DNA of 64,000 nucleotides from Opitutus sp. (GCA_024998815.1 JACEUQ010000003.1:323900-387899), one strand, 5' to 3'; positions 36,995-47,637 are shown, counted from the first letter of the stretch. Translations and numbers: made by a program. Notes: a model not told the origin generated them from the letters alone.

Positions 36995-37550
36995 AAAAGT
37001 AGCGCAGACTTCCAGTCTGCTCCCTGGAGTTTGGCCCCAAAACGAGTTGAGATCCGCCCCCCCCCCCCAGCTAAGGTAGAATCGTACCGCAGGTAGCAAC
37101 GGCATGGGTTTCGATGAGTTCGTTGACGTGAGGGTGGCTGTTGCGAAGTCTGCGAAACTCTCCGGAGTGATCAGCTCAGATCGCCATACATGATGCGCAG
37201 CACCTGTATGGTTCTTGGCACGAGTTAAACCCGAACGCCGAAGTTTTAACCACGGAATTCACAGATGAGCACAGATAACAGAGTGTTACTGAATTTGAAG
37301 ACAGGATGAAAAAAAGGGAATCAAGCTGAGTCCGTTTACCTCCTAAGGGATTGTATCTGTGCAATCTGTGTAATCTGTGGTTGGTTTGAACTTCGGAATT
37401 CAGGTTAAACGGCCAAACTCCAGACCTTGAGCGTGAGCTCAAGGATTCGGCTGATCTGCGTTCGACTAGTCAGGGGCCAAACTCCAGAGCGCAGACTTCC
37501 AGTCTGCTCCGGGTCCGGCCGAGGCAGACTGGAAGTCTGCGCTACTTTCT
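36995..37550. repeat. Repeat block: TCC-loop hairpins, R1 copy b, TCAC-loop hairpin
   Basis: A GCAGACT-TCC-AGTCTGC hairpin (36995-37022) abuts R1 copy b in reverse orientation (37024-37424, ends CTGGAGTTTGGCC and GGCCAAACTCCAG; C12 run at 37057-37068). Then come a TCAC-loop hairpin (about 37426-37445), a fragment ending GGGGCCAAACTCCAG shared in inverse with 44749-44798, and a paired TCC-loop hairpin (37491-37546). R1b lacks the intron and so gives the empty target site. No gene is seen between 36879 and 37750. Confidence 0.85.
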
Positions 37551-37750
37551 CGATTCCGGACGACACGAAGATCATCCCTCCGGCGGAGCGAACACGGACC
37601 CTCTGATGCGCCTATTATCGGCAACAACCCATTTAAGTTTCCCGCCATTTGTGCCGTTAAGAGAGGACCTTCTAGTTCCACCCCATTTCTTTTCGGCCTG
37701 CTTCACCCCTTAAACAAGCGCATCCGCAGCATTTCCCCCACTACCTCACC

Positions 37751-38884
37751 ATGAAAATCCTCCAGTCCCTGCTCTCCCCCCTTGGCGTTTGGCGCGACCT
37801 CTCCGGGCAACTTGATCCCCGCCAGGCCAGTTTGGTCCTCGTATTCGGTCTACGAAAACTTCTGGCCGATCCGTCCTCCCTGACCGCGTTGCGCGCCCGC
37901 TTTCCCGCCGCCCGCCTGGTGCTCACCTCCACCGCCGGCAATTTCGCCGATGTACAAATCGAGGACGCCGATCTGGTCTGCACCGCCGTCCATTTTTCCC
38001 ATGCCACCCTGCGCACCTCCGTCGCCCGCCTTGCCCCGTCGGTGGAACTCAAGGACCTGTGCAGAGGAATCGTCACCGAACTCACGGGTCCCGACTTGCG
38101 CCATGTCTTGGTTTTTTCCGACGGCGGTTTGGTCAATGGCACGGTTTTGAGCGAATCCTTTAACAGCTGCCTGCCCGCCGGCGTCACCCTCAGTGGCGGC
38201 TTGGCAGGCGACGGCACCGACTTCGCCCAAACCACCGTCGGCCTGGACGCTGCGCCAGCACCTGGGTGCATCGTGGCGGTCGGCCTTTATGGCGCGTCGC
38301 TGCAAATCGGTTTTGGCAGTGCCGGTGGCTGGTCGAGTTTCGGCCCCGCCCGACTCGTCACTGCCGCCCAGGATAACGTCCTCCATCAACTGGATGGTCA
38401 ACCCGCTCTGGAAATTTACAAAACCTACCTCGGCTCCGAGGCCGCCGCCTTGCCCGCAGCCGCCCTGCGCTTTCCGCTCTGCCTACAGCTACCCGGCGAG
38501 GGCAATTCCATCGTGCGCACCATCCTGTCGATCGACGAGGCGGCCGGCACCATGACCTTCGCGGGCAACATCCCCGTTGGCGCAACCGTCCGGCTCATGC
38601 GCGCCTCGCAGGAGGAACTTATCTCTGGAGCCGAGGACGCCGCGCGTAGTGCCGCAACTCAACCCACCAGCCTGGTCTTTTGCGTGAGCTGCGTGGGCCG
38701 CCGAATTGTACTCGGCCACCGCACTGAAGAGGAGTTGGAGGGCGTGCGCGCGGCCTTTGGCCCCGGCCCCGTTCTAACCGGCTTTTACTCGTATGGTGAA
38801 CTGGCGCCGTCGGGCCACTCCGGCTCCTGCCAGCTGCACAACCAGACGATGACCGTGACCAGTATCGCCGAGCTCGTTGCATGA
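37751..38884 (+). CDS. FIST-domain sensory protein
   Basis: 377 residues. FIST_N spans about 20-215 ([38 protein letters not shown]) and FIST_C about 220-360 ([33 protein letters not shown]). FIST modules are putative small-ligand sensors for signal transduction. The stop overlaps the kinase start as ATGA, so it probably feeds ligand information to the hybrid kinase. Confidence 0.9.
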   Translation: MKILQSLLSPLGVWRDLSGQLDPRQASLVLVFGLRKLLADPSSLTALRARFPAARLVLTSTAGNFADVQIEDADLVCTAVHFSHATLRTSVARLAPSVELKDLCRGIVTELTGPDLRHVLVFSDGGLVNGTVLSESFNSCLPAGVTLSGGLAGDGTDFAQTTVGLDAAPAPGCIVAVGLYGASLQIGFGSAGGWSSFGPARLVTAAQDNVLHQLDGQPALEIYKTYLGSEAAALPAAALRFPLCLQLPGEGNSIVRTILSIDEAAGTMTFAGNIPVGATVRLMRASQEELISGAEDAARSAATQPTSLVFCVSCVGRRIVLGHRTEEELEGVRAAFGPGPVLTGFYSYGELAPSGHSGSCQLHNQTMTVTSIAELVA

Positions 38885-40404
38885 GTCAGCACGCGCTGCT
38901 TCTTCGCCAGTTAAGGCGTACCTTCGGCGGGCCCGAGGGGGTCCCGCCGGGGCTGGAGCGTTTCCTCGAACAGGTCTCCGCGTCCTATCAGCAATTCGAT
39001 CAGGACCGGAAATTCACCGACCACGCCATGTCGGTGAGCTCGCTGGAGTTGGCTACGGCCAACGCCGGTCTCCACGCCCAAAACCAGCGCAACGAGGCGG
39101 TGCTCGCGCGCCTGCGCCAAACCATCGGGCTGCTGCATCCCGACGGCGGGGCAGGGGAGGCGGCCGGGGCGGATTTGCTCGGTTTGGCCGATGCCATCGA
39201 GCACCTCGTCACCGAACGCCAGGCCATCGAAGCGGCGCTGCGCCAGGCCAAGGACGCCGCCGATGCGGCAAGCCGCGCTAAGAGCGAGTTTTTGGCCAAC
39301 ATGAGCCACGAAATCCGCACGCCGCTTAACGGCATCATCGGCACGGTTAACCTGCTCAAAGCCTCCGCCCTCGACCCCCAGCAGCGCCACTACGCCAACC
39401 TCGCCGGCACCAGCGGCGAAAACCTGCTGGAGCTCATTAACGACATTCTGGATTTCTCCAAAATCGAGGCCGGCAAACTGGCCATCGAGACGGTGGATTT
39501 CAATCTGGGGCGCCTGCTCACCGATTTGTCCGGCGGACTCTCCCTGCGCGCGGAGCAGAAAAAACTCACCTTCACCTGCGAGGCCGCCGACGACGTGCCG
39601 CTCCAGCTGCAGGGCGACCCCAACCGGGTGCGCCAGGTCCTGCTCAATCTCACGGGCAACGCGCTGAAGTTCACCGGCTCAGGCGCGGTCGCCGTGCGTA
39701 TCCAACTCGTGGAGCGCAAAGTCGACTCCGCCCAACTGCGCTTCAGTGTGCGCGACACCGGCATAGGCATACCCGCCGACAAACTCGGGTCTCTGTTTCA
39801 GAAATTCACCCAGGCGGACGCCTCCACCACGCGGAAATTCGGCGGAACCGGGCTGGGTTTGGCCATTTGCAAGCAGTTGGTGGAACTCATGGGAGGTCAA
39901 ATCGGGGTGAACAGCTGGGAAGGGGAGGGGTCCGAGTTCTGGTTTACCCTGCGCCTGGCCATCCAGGAAGCGCCTGTTGCCGGTGGCGGCGCCGCCCCGC
40001 CCCAACTCGCCCTGTTACCCGGTCAAACGTCGGCGCGAGTGCTGGTGGCCGAGGACAATTTTATTAACCAGGAGATTATCCGCGCCGTACTCGGAATGCT
40101 AGGGCTGGCGCCCGATTTGGTTGGCGACGGATTGGAAGCGGTCCGGACGGCGGCGGAAGGGAACTACGATTTGATTTTTATGGATATGCAGATGCCGGAG
40201 TTGGACGGCTATGAAGCCACGCAACGCATCCGCGCAAGCGGGGCCGAGCATGCGGGGGTACCTATCATCGCGATGACCGCGAACGCTATGATCGGTGACC
40301 GCGAGAAATGCATCGAGGCGGGCATGGATGACTACATCAGCAAGCCGATCGATACGGCGGTGTTGGTGGGGCTGTTGCAACGCTGGCTGCCGGTGCGGGA
40401 TTGA
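38881..40404 (+). CDS. Hybrid sensor histidine kinase with receiver domain
   Basis: 507 residues, no membrane helix. A coiled-coil N-terminus leads to HisKA with [18 protein letters not shown] (phospho-His near 146), HATPase with [12 protein letters not shown] (N box), DTGIGIP (G1) and [12 protein letters not shown] (G2), then a receiver domain with acceptor Asp in [16 protein letters not shown] near 437 and Lys in YISKPID. Soluble, so sensing likely comes from the FIST partner. No separate output regulator is adjacent. Confidence 0.93.
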   Translation: MSQHALLLRQLRRTFGGPEGVPPGLERFLEQVSASYQQFDQDRKFTDHAMSVSSLELATANAGLHAQNQRNEAVLARLRQTIGLLHPDGGAGEAAGADLLGLADAIEHLVTERQAIEAALRQAKDAADAASRAKSEFLANMSHEIRTPLNGIIGTVNLLKASALDPQQRHYANLAGTSGENLLELINDILDFSKIEAGKLAIETVDFNLGRLLTDLSGGLSLRAEQKKLTFTCEAADDVPLQLQGDPNRVRQVLLNLTGNALKFTGSGAVAVRIQLVERKVDSAQLRFSVRDTGIGIPADKLGSLFQKFTQADASTTRKFGGTGLGLAICKQLVELMGGQIGVNSWEGEGSEFWFTLRLAIQEAPVAGGGAAPPQLALLPGQTSARVLVAEDNFINQEIIRAVLGMLGLAPDLVGDGLEAVRTAAEGNYDLIFMDMQMPELDGYEATQRIRASGAEHAGVPIIAMTANAMIGDREKCIEAGMDDYISKPIDTAVLVGLLQRWLPVRD

Positions 40405-40547
40405 GGAATGCGTGTCCTCACGCAGGACGTGGCGTTGAGCGTGAGCTCAAGGAGGCGCACCAGCGCACGCCGTTGGGTGAGGAACGGGTTTGCCCACAAG
40501 CCCAGCCTCTGCGTCACTGCGGACAAGTTCCGCCCACCGCCCCACCC

Positions 40548-41384
40548 ATGTTTTGCCTGCGCACCCTCCTCCTCGTTGGACTTTGGCTCGCCGCCATGCA
40601 GCCCACGCCGCTGCGCGCCGACACTGAGCTGGACCACACCAAGCCCGCCACCGAGCCGATCGCCCTCGCCAGAGGCTCCTTTGAAATCGCCTGGTACCAG
40701 CCCACCCAGCTTGCGGTGCGCGGCCTGTTCGTGCTCGGGTCGGGCGACGGCGGTTGGAGCTATTGGGAAACCCGCATGGCCCGCCATCTCGCCAGCCGCG
40801 GCTGGGCGGTCGCAGGAGTCGATTTCGCCCTCTACGCCGCCACCGATTTTAACCAAGAGATTCTGGCGGCTGATTTCGCAAGATTGGTGGCCGAATTGGC
40901 CCGGCGCAACGGGCCGCCGAAAGACGCACCCCAAACAACCGCGCCAGCCCAAGCAGCCCAGCAGCTGCCGGTGATCTACGGCGGCTGGTCGATGGGCGCC
41001 GAACACTCGCTACCCGCCGCGGCCGTCCTCTCGGCGCGTCCCGCCGGCTTGCACGGGCTACTGCTGGTCGCCCCCGGACCGCGCGGCCGCTACGGCCTGC
41101 GCACCGCGGACAAACTCGGTTTCGCCCCCACCGGCGAAGGCACCTTTGGCCTGGCCGATTTCGCCCCGCAGCTCAAAGGCCTCCGCCTCGCGCAACTCCA
41201 CGCCGGCCTGGACCCGCTCGACTCGATTGACTGGTTCAAGGGCCTCCAGCTCGACCTGCGCATGTGGACATTTCCCCGCGCGTTTCACGATTTCAGCAAC
41301 GCCAACGACAAGTTTCTGGCTTTGACCGACAAGGCCATCGACTGGCTGCTGGCCAACCCCGCGCGCAAAAACAAAAGCTCATGA
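40548..41384 (+). CDS. AcvB/VirJ-like periplasmic alpha/beta hydrolase
   Basis: 278 residues from ATG at 40548 with a signal peptide (FCLRTLLLVGLWLAAMQPTPLRA). VirJ fold: LFVLGSGDGGW near residue 63 and the nucleophile elbow YGGWSMGAEHSLPAA near 148 (Ser in GWSMG), with a late FHDF providing a likely His. In Agrobacterium and Rhizobium AcvB/AtvA is a periplasmic lysyl-phosphatidylglycerol hydrolase encoded next to the lpiA/mprF synthase. The same order with ATGA overlap is seen here. Confidence 0.85.
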   Translation: MFCLRTLLLVGLWLAAMQPTPLRADTELDHTKPATEPIALARGSFEIAWYQPTQLAVRGLFVLGSGDGGWSYWETRMARHLASRGWAVAGVDFALYAATDFNQEILAADFARLVAELARRNGPPKDAPQTTAPAQAAQQLPVIYGGWSMGAEHSLPAAAVLSARPAGLHGLLLVAPGPRGRYGLRTADKLGFAPTGEGTFGLADFAPQLKGLRLAQLHAGLDPLDSIDWFKGLQLDLRMWTFPRAFHDFSNANDKFLALTDKAIDWLLANPARKNKSS

Positions 41385-43057
41385 GCAACGTTAACTCCCT
41401 GCGGCATCGGCCGACATTTTTTTGGGCCGGTTTGGTGGCCGTGATCGTCGGCCTGTCCGGAGTGGTGCAGTTGGTCACGGCACTATTTCCACCAAGCCAA
41501 TGGCTGGAGGACCAACTGGAAAACTGGACACCCTTCCACATCGCAATGGAGTCGCAGGCCCTGCTGGTGCTGGCCGGGTGCGCCCAGCTGGCGCTCGGGC
41601 GCGGGCTTTGGCGGCGCAAGCGATTCGCCTGGTGGGTGACGCTGATCGTGTTGCTGGTCACGGCCCTGTTGCACACAGGCAAGGATTTCGACTGGCAAAT
41701 GGCCATCGGCAGTTTGGCTCCGCTGGCCGTGCTGGTCTGGCAGCGCAAACAATTCGTGGCCCAGTCCGACAGCGGCTCGCTGCGCTGGGTGTGGATCATC
41801 GGCCTGCCGGCGCTGGCGGCAGTGGTGACGTTTGGTTTTTTGGCGGTGCGCCACTTCGGGGTCACCGCCGAGGGCAACCACACGGTGGCGGGCACGCTGC
41901 AGTCGGTCTTCGAGCTCATTTTCCTGCAATCCACCGACACCCTGCGCGCAACGACCCAGCAGGCGCAGGCGGCGTTTTTCGCGGTGAGTTTCGCCGGCGT
42001 GGCACTCGGCCTGATGGTGCTCGCCCTGGTGCTGCGCCCGGTGTTTTTAAAACACCCGCCCACGCCCATCGAGCTGCAACGGGCTCGCCGCATCGTCGAC
42101 GCCTACGGCGACAACCCCTTCGACGAATTCGCCCTGGCCAGCGACAAACGCTACTTCTTTGCCACGACCAACCGCTCGGTGGTGACCTTCGCCTTGTGGC
42201 GCAACTACGCGCTCACCTTGAGCGACCCGATCGGGCCAGCCGATGAACGCGAGCGCGTGGTGGCCGAGTTTCTCACCTACTGCGAACAGCAGGACTGGGA
42301 GCCGGTGCTTTACCAGGTCGGCCCGGACCACCTCGAGCTCTACGCGAAGTTCGGCTTCAAGCACCGCAAGATCGGCGAGCAGACCCGCATCCCGCTGGCC
42401 AACTACCCGATGGCCGGCCCGAAGTTTCAAAAACTGCGCGCCTCCAGTTACCGCGCCGGTCGCGAAGGCCACACCTTCTTTTGGTATCCGGGCGTGGGGC
42501 CGGTGGACGCGAAAATCGAGGCCGGTTTAAAACATGTGTCCGACGCCTGGCTGAAGGCCAAGGACGGCCGCGAAATGGCCTTCGACATGAGCAGCTTCAA
42601 CATTGAGGAAATCCGCCTGCGCGGGGCCGCAGTGGCGCTCGACGCGAACGGTAACGTGGCAGCCTTCGGCACCTGGTTGCCCTACCGGCAGGGGCGCGGG
42701 CGCTGCCTGGATCTGATGCGCTACGATTCCCCGGTGCACGGCATCATGGATTTTGTAATCGTCGAATCGATACGCGCCTTCCGCGACAAGGGGCTCGATG
42801 AAGTCAGTCTGGCCAACGCCCCGTTGGCCAACACGGCCGAGCCGGAAAACACCCACGACCGGGCGATGCGGTACATTTACCAAAACTTCAACCGGCTCTA
42901 CGGCTACCGCACGCTGTTTGAGTTTAAGAAGAAGTATTTCCCGGTGTGGCGCGGCTCGTATTTGGCCTACCGCAGCACAGCCAAGCTGCCGTGGATTGGC
43001 TACGCGATGGTGAGTATCCACGTACCCGGCGGGGTGTGGAAACTCCTGCGCTCGTAG
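41381..43057 (+). CDS. MprF/LpiA-like aminoacyl-phosphatidylglycerol synthase
   Basis: 558 residues from ATG at 41381. The N-terminal half has about six hydrophobic helices (15-35, 58-75, 85-100, 108-120, 140-158, 198-220), fewer than the 14 of full MprF. The C-terminal DUF2156 domain (about 245-545) has the doubled GNAT-like catalytic fold, with DNPFDEFALASDKRYFF, YQVGPDHLELYAKFGFKHRKIGE-type and DLMRYDSP motifs. It transfers an amino acid from tRNA to phosphatidylglycerol. The flippase half appears reduced. Confidence 0.85.
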   Translation: MSNVNSLRHRPTFFWAGLVAVIVGLSGVVQLVTALFPPSQWLEDQLENWTPFHIAMESQALLVLAGCAQLALGRGLWRRKRFAWWVTLIVLLVTALLHTGKDFDWQMAIGSLAPLAVLVWQRKQFVAQSDSGSLRWVWIIGLPALAAVVTFGFLAVRHFGVTAEGNHTVAGTLQSVFELIFLQSTDTLRATTQQAQAAFFAVSFAGVALGLMVLALVLRPVFLKHPPTPIELQRARRIVDAYGDNPFDEFALASDKRYFFATTNRSVVTFALWRNYALTLSDPIGPADERERVVAEFLTYCEQQDWEPVLYQVGPDHLELYAKFGFKHRKIGEQTRIPLANYPMAGPKFQKLRASSYRAGREGHTFFWYPGVGPVDAKIEAGLKHVSDAWLKAKDGREMAFDMSSFNIEEIRLRGAAVALDANGNVAAFGTWLPYRQGRGRCLDLMRYDSPVHGIMDFVIVESIRAFRDKGLDEVSLANAPLANTAEPENTHDRAMRYIYQNFNRLYGYRTLFEFKKKYFPVWRGSYLAYRSTAKLPWIGYAMVSIHVPGGVWKLLRS

Positions 43058-43099
43058 GCGCGGGCTCCGGGGAGAGGGAGGAGGCGGAGTGCGGGCACC

Positions 43100-43292
43100 T
43101 ATGGATCGAGTCTCCCCACTGACGAAAGAGAACGAGTAGGAGTAGGAGTAAGAGTAAGAGAACGAGAACGATTCAATCTCGCGGGCGGAACGCCCGTGCC
43201 ACGTGGCCTGAGCGTCCCGTCCCTCCGCCCGATCTTTCTCGTTCCTCTTTATCTTTCCCGTTCTCGTTTTCCTACTCCTACTCCTACTCGCC
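43100..43292. repeat. Purine/pyrimidine inverted repeat
   Basis: GAACGAGTAGGAGTAGGAGT on the left and its complement (CCTACTCCTACTCCTACTC near 43270) on the right, separated by a GCGGGCGGAACGCCCG hairpin. Related tracts are at 58160-58265 and 29735-29760. No gene between 43058 and 43374. Confidence 0.75.
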
Positions 43293-43374
43293 TAGGGGCT
43301 CGTCGCTCCGGTTTAGCCCGCGCGGGGACGCACCCCGGCTTTGACAGCCCCGCCCATTCGCGTGATTGACCCGT

Positions 43375-44745
43375 ATGTCCGTCTACCTTCAGCAAGCCCG
43401 AATCACGCTGCGCCTCGCGCTGCCCATGGTGGTCGGGCAGGTCAGCCAGATGCTGCTCGGGGTGATCGATAGCGTGATGATCGGCCGGTTGGGCGCGATC
43501 CCCCTGGCGGCCTCGGCATTCGCGGGCGGGGTGTTCATGCTGTTTTTTATGGTGGGTGTCGGGTTGTTGTTACCCGTGGCCGTGCTGGTCTCGCGCGAAC
43601 ACGGCGCCGGTAAAACCCAAGACGTCGCCCTGTGGCTCCAGCAGGGCACGGTTTTGGCCGTGCTGGCTGGCCTGGCCGAAGTCGGCCTCATGCTGGCGCT
43701 GTGGGGCGTGTCGTCCCACCTCGGCCAACCGCCGGAAGTCCTCGCGGAGGCGGGTCCATTCTACGCGTTAATCGCCGTCTCCTTGCTGCCGGCGATGCTG
43801 TTTCAAGTTTTTAGACAATACGCCGAAGCTCTGGGCCGCCCGTGGATCCCGATGGCGCTGATGCTGGGCGGAGTCGCCCTGAATGTCGGGCTGAACTGGG
43901 TATTAATCTACGGCAACCTGGGGGCGCCAGCACTCGGCCTAGCAGGGGCGGGCTGGGCGACACTGGCGGCGCGGCTGGCTGTGTTGGCCGCGATCATCGT
44001 GTGGCTGCGCCGAACGGCTGCGTTTAGAGGCGTTTGGCCAGCAGTATGGCAAGGCTGGCCTAGGGCAGGGCGTTTGCGCGTGATGGCGGGCCTTGGCGGG
44101 CCGGCGGCGGCGATGTTTTTCATGGAAGTGGGGGCGTTTATGGTCTCCACGCTAATCATGGGCTGGCTCGGCGCGAAAGCCCTGGCGGCGCACCAAATCG
44201 CGCTCAGTTGCGCGGGGTTTATGTTCATGTTTCCGCTGGGGCTTTCGATGGCGGTGGGCATGCGCCTGGCCAAAGCGGCGGGCGAAGGGCGCCACGATTT
44301 GCTCCGGCCCATTGCTGGCGGGGCCTTGGCGATGGGCTGGGCCATCATGAGTATATCGGCGGTGGTCTTTGCTCTGTTCGGGGCGGACCTGGCGCGGGGC
44401 TTTGTGGACGAGCCCGGGGTGATTGTGCTGGCCACACGGCTGCTGGTCGTGGCGGCCATTTTCCAATTATTCGACGCCGCCCAGGTGATTGGCGCCGGGG
44501 CTTTGCGCGGGTTGGCCGACGTCCGCGTGCCCACGGTAATTACCTTCGTGGCCTACTGGGTTTTGGCCATTCCCTGTGCATATGGATTGGGGCTGCACAC
44601 GAGCATGGGCGCAGTCGGCGTGTGGACTGGACTTGCCACCGGCCTAGGTGTGGCCGCGGTGCTGCTGGCCATCCGCTTCTGGCGGTTAACCCGCCCCACG
44701 CCGCCCCACGCCCCGGTCCAAGCCAAAGTGTCACCTATTAGGTGA
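43375..44745 (+). CDS. MATE-family efflux transporter
   Basis: 456 residues from ATG at 43375 with 12 predicted helices in two MatE halves. Conserved stretches are LALPMVVGQVSQMLLGVID (helix 1), MIGRLG and FRQYAEALGRPWIPM in the first half, and GALRGLADVRVPTVITFVAYW in the second. It exports drugs or metabolites in exchange for Na+ or H+; substrate not predictable. The last five codons and TGA stop lie in a repeated hairpin. Confidence 0.92.
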   Translation: MSVYLQQARITLRLALPMVVGQVSQMLLGVIDSVMIGRLGAIPLAASAFAGGVFMLFFMVGVGLLLPVAVLVSREHGAGKTQDVALWLQQGTVLAVLAGLAEVGLMLALWGVSSHLGQPPEVLAEAGPFYALIAVSLLPAMLFQVFRQYAEALGRPWIPMALMLGGVALNVGLNWVLIYGNLGAPALGLAGAGWATLAARLAVLAAIIVWLRRTAAFRGVWPAVWQGWPRAGRLRVMAGLGGPAAAMFFMEVGAFMVSTLIMGWLGAKALAAHQIALSCAGFMFMFPLGLSMAVGMRLAKAAGEGRHDLLRPIAGGALAMGWAIMSISAVVFALFGADLARGFVDEPGVIVLATRLLVVAAIFQLFDAAQVIGAGALRGLADVRVPTVITFVAYWVLAIPCAYGLGLHTSMGAVGVWTGLATGLGVAAVLLAIRFWRLTRPTPPHAPVQAKVSPIR

Positions 44746-44749
44746 CACT
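44727..44749. terminator. Hairpin overlapping the MATE stop codon
   Basis: AGTGTCACC-TATTA-GGTGACACT, the same stem as at 26427-26449. The TGA stop of the MATE gene is within the right arm, so the hairpin was captured as the gene's end. Confidence 0.55.
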
Positions 44750-44753
44750 CTGG

Positions 44754-45208
44754 AGTTTGGCCCCTGACTAGTCGAACGCAGATCAGCCGAATCCTTGAGC
44801 TCACGCTCAAGGCCACACTCTTCGCGAACACACTCCTTGTGGCCTTGAGCGTGAGCTCAAGGATTCGGCGCACCGCAGCCAGAAAAAACACCTCGTGCTC
44901 ACGCACGAAGCCACACCGAGCCAAAGCCACCCAGGCAAAGGCACACTCCAGGCCGCACCCGCCCGAACGTGGCCTTGAGCGTGAGCTCAAGGTCTGGAGT
45001 TTGGCCGTTTAACTCGTGCCAAGAACCACACAGGTGCGGCGCATCATGTATGGCGATCTGAGCTGATCACTCCGGAGAGTTTCGCAGACTTCGCAACTGC
45101 CACCCGCACGTCAACGAACGCACCGAAACCCATGCCGTTGCTACCTGCGGTACGCTTCTACCTTAGCTGGGGGGACGGATCTCAACTCGTTTTGGGGCCA
45201 AACTCCAG
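44754..45208. repeat. Repeat block with TCAC-loop hairpins and R1 copy c
   Basis: TCAC-loop hairpins lie near 44797, 44840 and 44972, with the stem variant TCGTGC-TCAC-GCACGA near 44893. R1 copy c (44994-45208) has both CTGGAGTTTGGCC-type ends but lacks the ACCACAGATTACACAG half. No gene. Confidence 0.8.
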
Positions 45209-45211
45209 ATC

Positions 45212-45236
45212 AAGGCTAACCCAATAGGTTAGCCTT
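45212..45236. terminator. Bidirectional terminator before the PLP enzyme gene
   Basis: AAGGCTAACC-CAATA-GGTTAGCCTT followed by TATT; on the minus strand it follows the PLP enzyme stop by 18 bases. Confidence 0.65.
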
Positions 45237-45254
45237 TATTCCGGGCGGGGAGTT

Positions 45255-46763
45255 CTAAGCCAGCGCCTCGGCCAACGCGGCGATGATGTCCTCAACGGGT
45301 TCGCAGCCGATCGACAGGCGCATCAGCTCGGGATGCAACCCGGAGGCGGCCAACGTGGCGCGGCCGCTCTCGCTGGTCACCAGGTCGTAGTGCGCCAGAT
45401 AAATAAAGGGGCTGATCAGCGTGTGCTTCATGCCGAAACTGGGGCCTTTAGCCAGGCGCAGCCGGTCGTAAAAAGCCGCCGGCGGCATGTCCACCACCAG
45501 CGAAATCATGCTGCCGATCGACTCGGGGCTGCGGGCGAGCGCGAGGTAGTTGTCACGAGAATCCGGATGCAACGACCAGTAAAGTTCCTTCACCTTGGGG
45601 TGCGTGCGCAGGAACTCGACCACCGCCGGGGTGGTGCGGTTGATCTGAGCGATCACCGCGGAGGTGTCGCCGATCTGCGCGGCCAAACGGGCGATATCGC
45701 GCGAATACACCGGCTCCAGCGCGTGCGGCAGACGGGCGCGTAACTCGCAGGCGTGGTCACTGTGGGGGTTAACCACCACCGCGCCGAGCATCACATCGCC
45801 CTCACTGGCGGTGTATTTGGTGAGTGAGTTGACCACCACGTCGGCGTGGGGCAGCACGTCAAGGTTGAGCGGCGAGGCGACTGTCGGGTCGATCACCAAC
45901 ATCACCCCGTAACGGCGGCACAACGCGGCGATCGCCGGTAAGTTAACCGTCTGGATGAGCGGGTTGGTCGGCACCTCGGTAATGAGCGCGGCGATACGCT
46001 CACCCTGAACGGCAAACAGGGTTTCGAGGGCGGCCAGATCAAAAACGTTGCTCTGATAAAGGTGGTCGACGGCGGGCGTGTCGGTGAACTTTTGCAGGAG
46101 CGCGATGGTGTCAATGTAGAGCCACCCCAGTTGCAGCCAGCGGGTGCGACCGAGCGGGCGCTGCAAATCGGAAACAACGCGGAAGGTGGCGGCGATGGCG
46201 TTCATGCCGCTGGTGGCCAGAAAGACATCGGTGGTCGCGGCGTGTTGATAAAAACGCGCCACGTGCCCCTTCACGTTGGCGGGCGCGTAACCCTCGAAAC
46301 CCTTTTCCTCCTGGGCCTGCGCATCGCTGAGCTCGCCCACCCGCAGCAGGTAATCCTCGGCCTCGCGCGAGGACAGGAACATGCCGGTGTGCTGGAGAAA
46401 CGTCTTGGCGCGGGCCGACAGCGCGGCGTTTTCGGGGAAAATCACACCGGTGAGCGCGGCCTCGGCGGGCAGAAGTGCGGCGGGTTCGCCCAGGTGCAAG
46501 CGGAGTTGTTCGGCGGCGCGAATCGACGAGGTGAGCCACACGCTGTGGCCAGCCAAACCGAGGGTGCGCAGCAGGTGGGCGCCGGCCTGTTTGGCAAAAG
46601 GATGCACCACAAAGCGCGGATAACCCGAGGTCAGGTGGCGGGTGACCGCAGGGTCTTTTTCCTCGTAACCGATCACATCGCGCATGGTCGGCAGGCTGGC
46701 GGAGACGCCATGCAGGCTGGGAGGGATGCGTTGACCGAGCGGAAGGTGAGTAAACACGGACAT
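45255..46763 (-). CDS. Cys/Met-metabolism PLP-dependent enzyme (cystathionine gamma-synthase-like)
   Basis: 502 residues from ATG at 46763 (MSVFTHLPLGQRIPPSLHG). The C-terminal 370 residues follow the trans-sulfuration plan: FLATSGMNAIAATFRV, VIDPTVASPLNLDVLPHADV (Asp for PLP ring) and VVNSLTKYTASEGDVMLGAV with the PLP Lys. The N-terminal 130 residues are longer than usual. Such long forms occur as putative cystathionine gamma-synthases in sulfur amino-acid metabolism; the exact reaction is uncertain. Confidence 0.82.
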   Translation of the reverse strand: MSVFTHLPLGQRIPPSLHGVSASLPTMRDVIGYEEKDPAVTRHLTSGYPRFVVHPFAKQAGAHLLRTLGLAGHSVWLTSSIRAAEQLRLHLGEPAALLPAEAALTGVIFPENAALSARAKTFLQHTGMFLSSREAEDYLLRVGELSDAQAQEEKGFEGYAPANVKGHVARFYQHAATTDVFLATSGMNAIAATFRVVSDLQRPLGRTRWLQLGWLYIDTIALLQKFTDTPAVDHLYQSNVFDLAALETLFAVQGERIAALITEVPTNPLIQTVNLPAIAALCRRYGVMLVIDPTVASPLNLDVLPHADVVVNSLTKYTASEGDVMLGAVVVNPHSDHACELRARLPHALEPVYSRDIARLAAQIGDTSAVIAQINRTTPAVVEFLRTHPKVKELYWSLHPDSRDNYLALARSPESIGSMISLVVDMPPAAFYDRLRLAKGPSFGMKHTLISPFIYLAHYDLVTSESGRATLAASGLHPELMRLSIGCEPVEDIIAALAEALA

Positions 46764-46879
46764 TTGAGCGAACAATGGGGCGGAACCCACGCCCGCTGGC
46801 AACGCCGCTCTTCGGGAGTGGGGCGTGAGTGAATCCTGAGTTGAAACCGCGCGGCGGGGGCGCGAGCTTCGGCCCACTC

Positions 46880-47637
46880 ATGAAAATCGTCTCCTGGAAC
46901 GTGAACGGCCTGCGAGCCGTGCTGCAAAAGGGCTTTCTCGACCAACTTAGCCCCGACCGCGCCGACATCGTTTGCTTGCAAGAAACCAAGTGCCACCCCG
47001 GTGACGTGCAACACGTCGAGTGGCCGCCGGCTATTCCGTGTTTTGGAATTCCGCCGTGAAAAAGGGCTACAGCGGCACCGCTATTTTTACCCGCCACACG
47101 CCACTCGCCGTCTCCTACGGCATCGGCATCGAGGAACACGACCAGGAGGGCCGCGTAATCACCGCGGAGTTCGCCGACTTCCATCTGGTCAACGTCTACG
47201 TTCCCAACGCCCAAAACGAGCTCGCGCGCCTGCCGTATCGCCAGCGCTGGGACCGCGACTTCCTTGCCCACCTGCGCACCCTGGAAAAAACCAAACCGGT
47301 GATCGTCTGCGGTGACCTCAACGTCGCCCACGAACCCATCGACCTGGCCCGCCCCAAGGAAAACGTCGGCAATCCCGGCTTCAGCGACGAGGAGCGCGAC
47401 GGGTTTCGCGCCTGCCTCACAGCCGGCTTCATCGACACCTTCCGTTTTTTTGAAAAGGGCCCCGGCCACTACTCGTGGTGGACGTACCGCGCCGGAGCCC
47501 GGCCGCGCAATATCGGCTGGCGCATCGACTACTTCCTAGCCTCCGCCGCTCTGCAACCACGCCTCAAACGCGCCTGGATCTCCCCTGAAGTCATGGGCAG
47601 CGACCATTGCCCCGTGGGCCTGGAACTCACGACATGA
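46880..47637 (+). pseudogene. xth: Exodeoxyribonuclease III with a one-base frameshift
   Basis: ATG at 46880 opens [19 protein letters not shown] and LQETKCHP (catalytic Glu); the frame breaks at GAG TGG CCG CCG near 47021-47029 and continues one base off as [19 protein letters not shown] through [19 protein letters not shown] and [11 protein letters not shown]. Adding one base restores 252 residues with every EEP-family catalytic residue. It is therefore a very recent frameshift or a sequencing error. It removes 3' blocks and cuts at abasic sites. The stop overlaps the SET gene start (ATGA). Confidence 0.85.
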
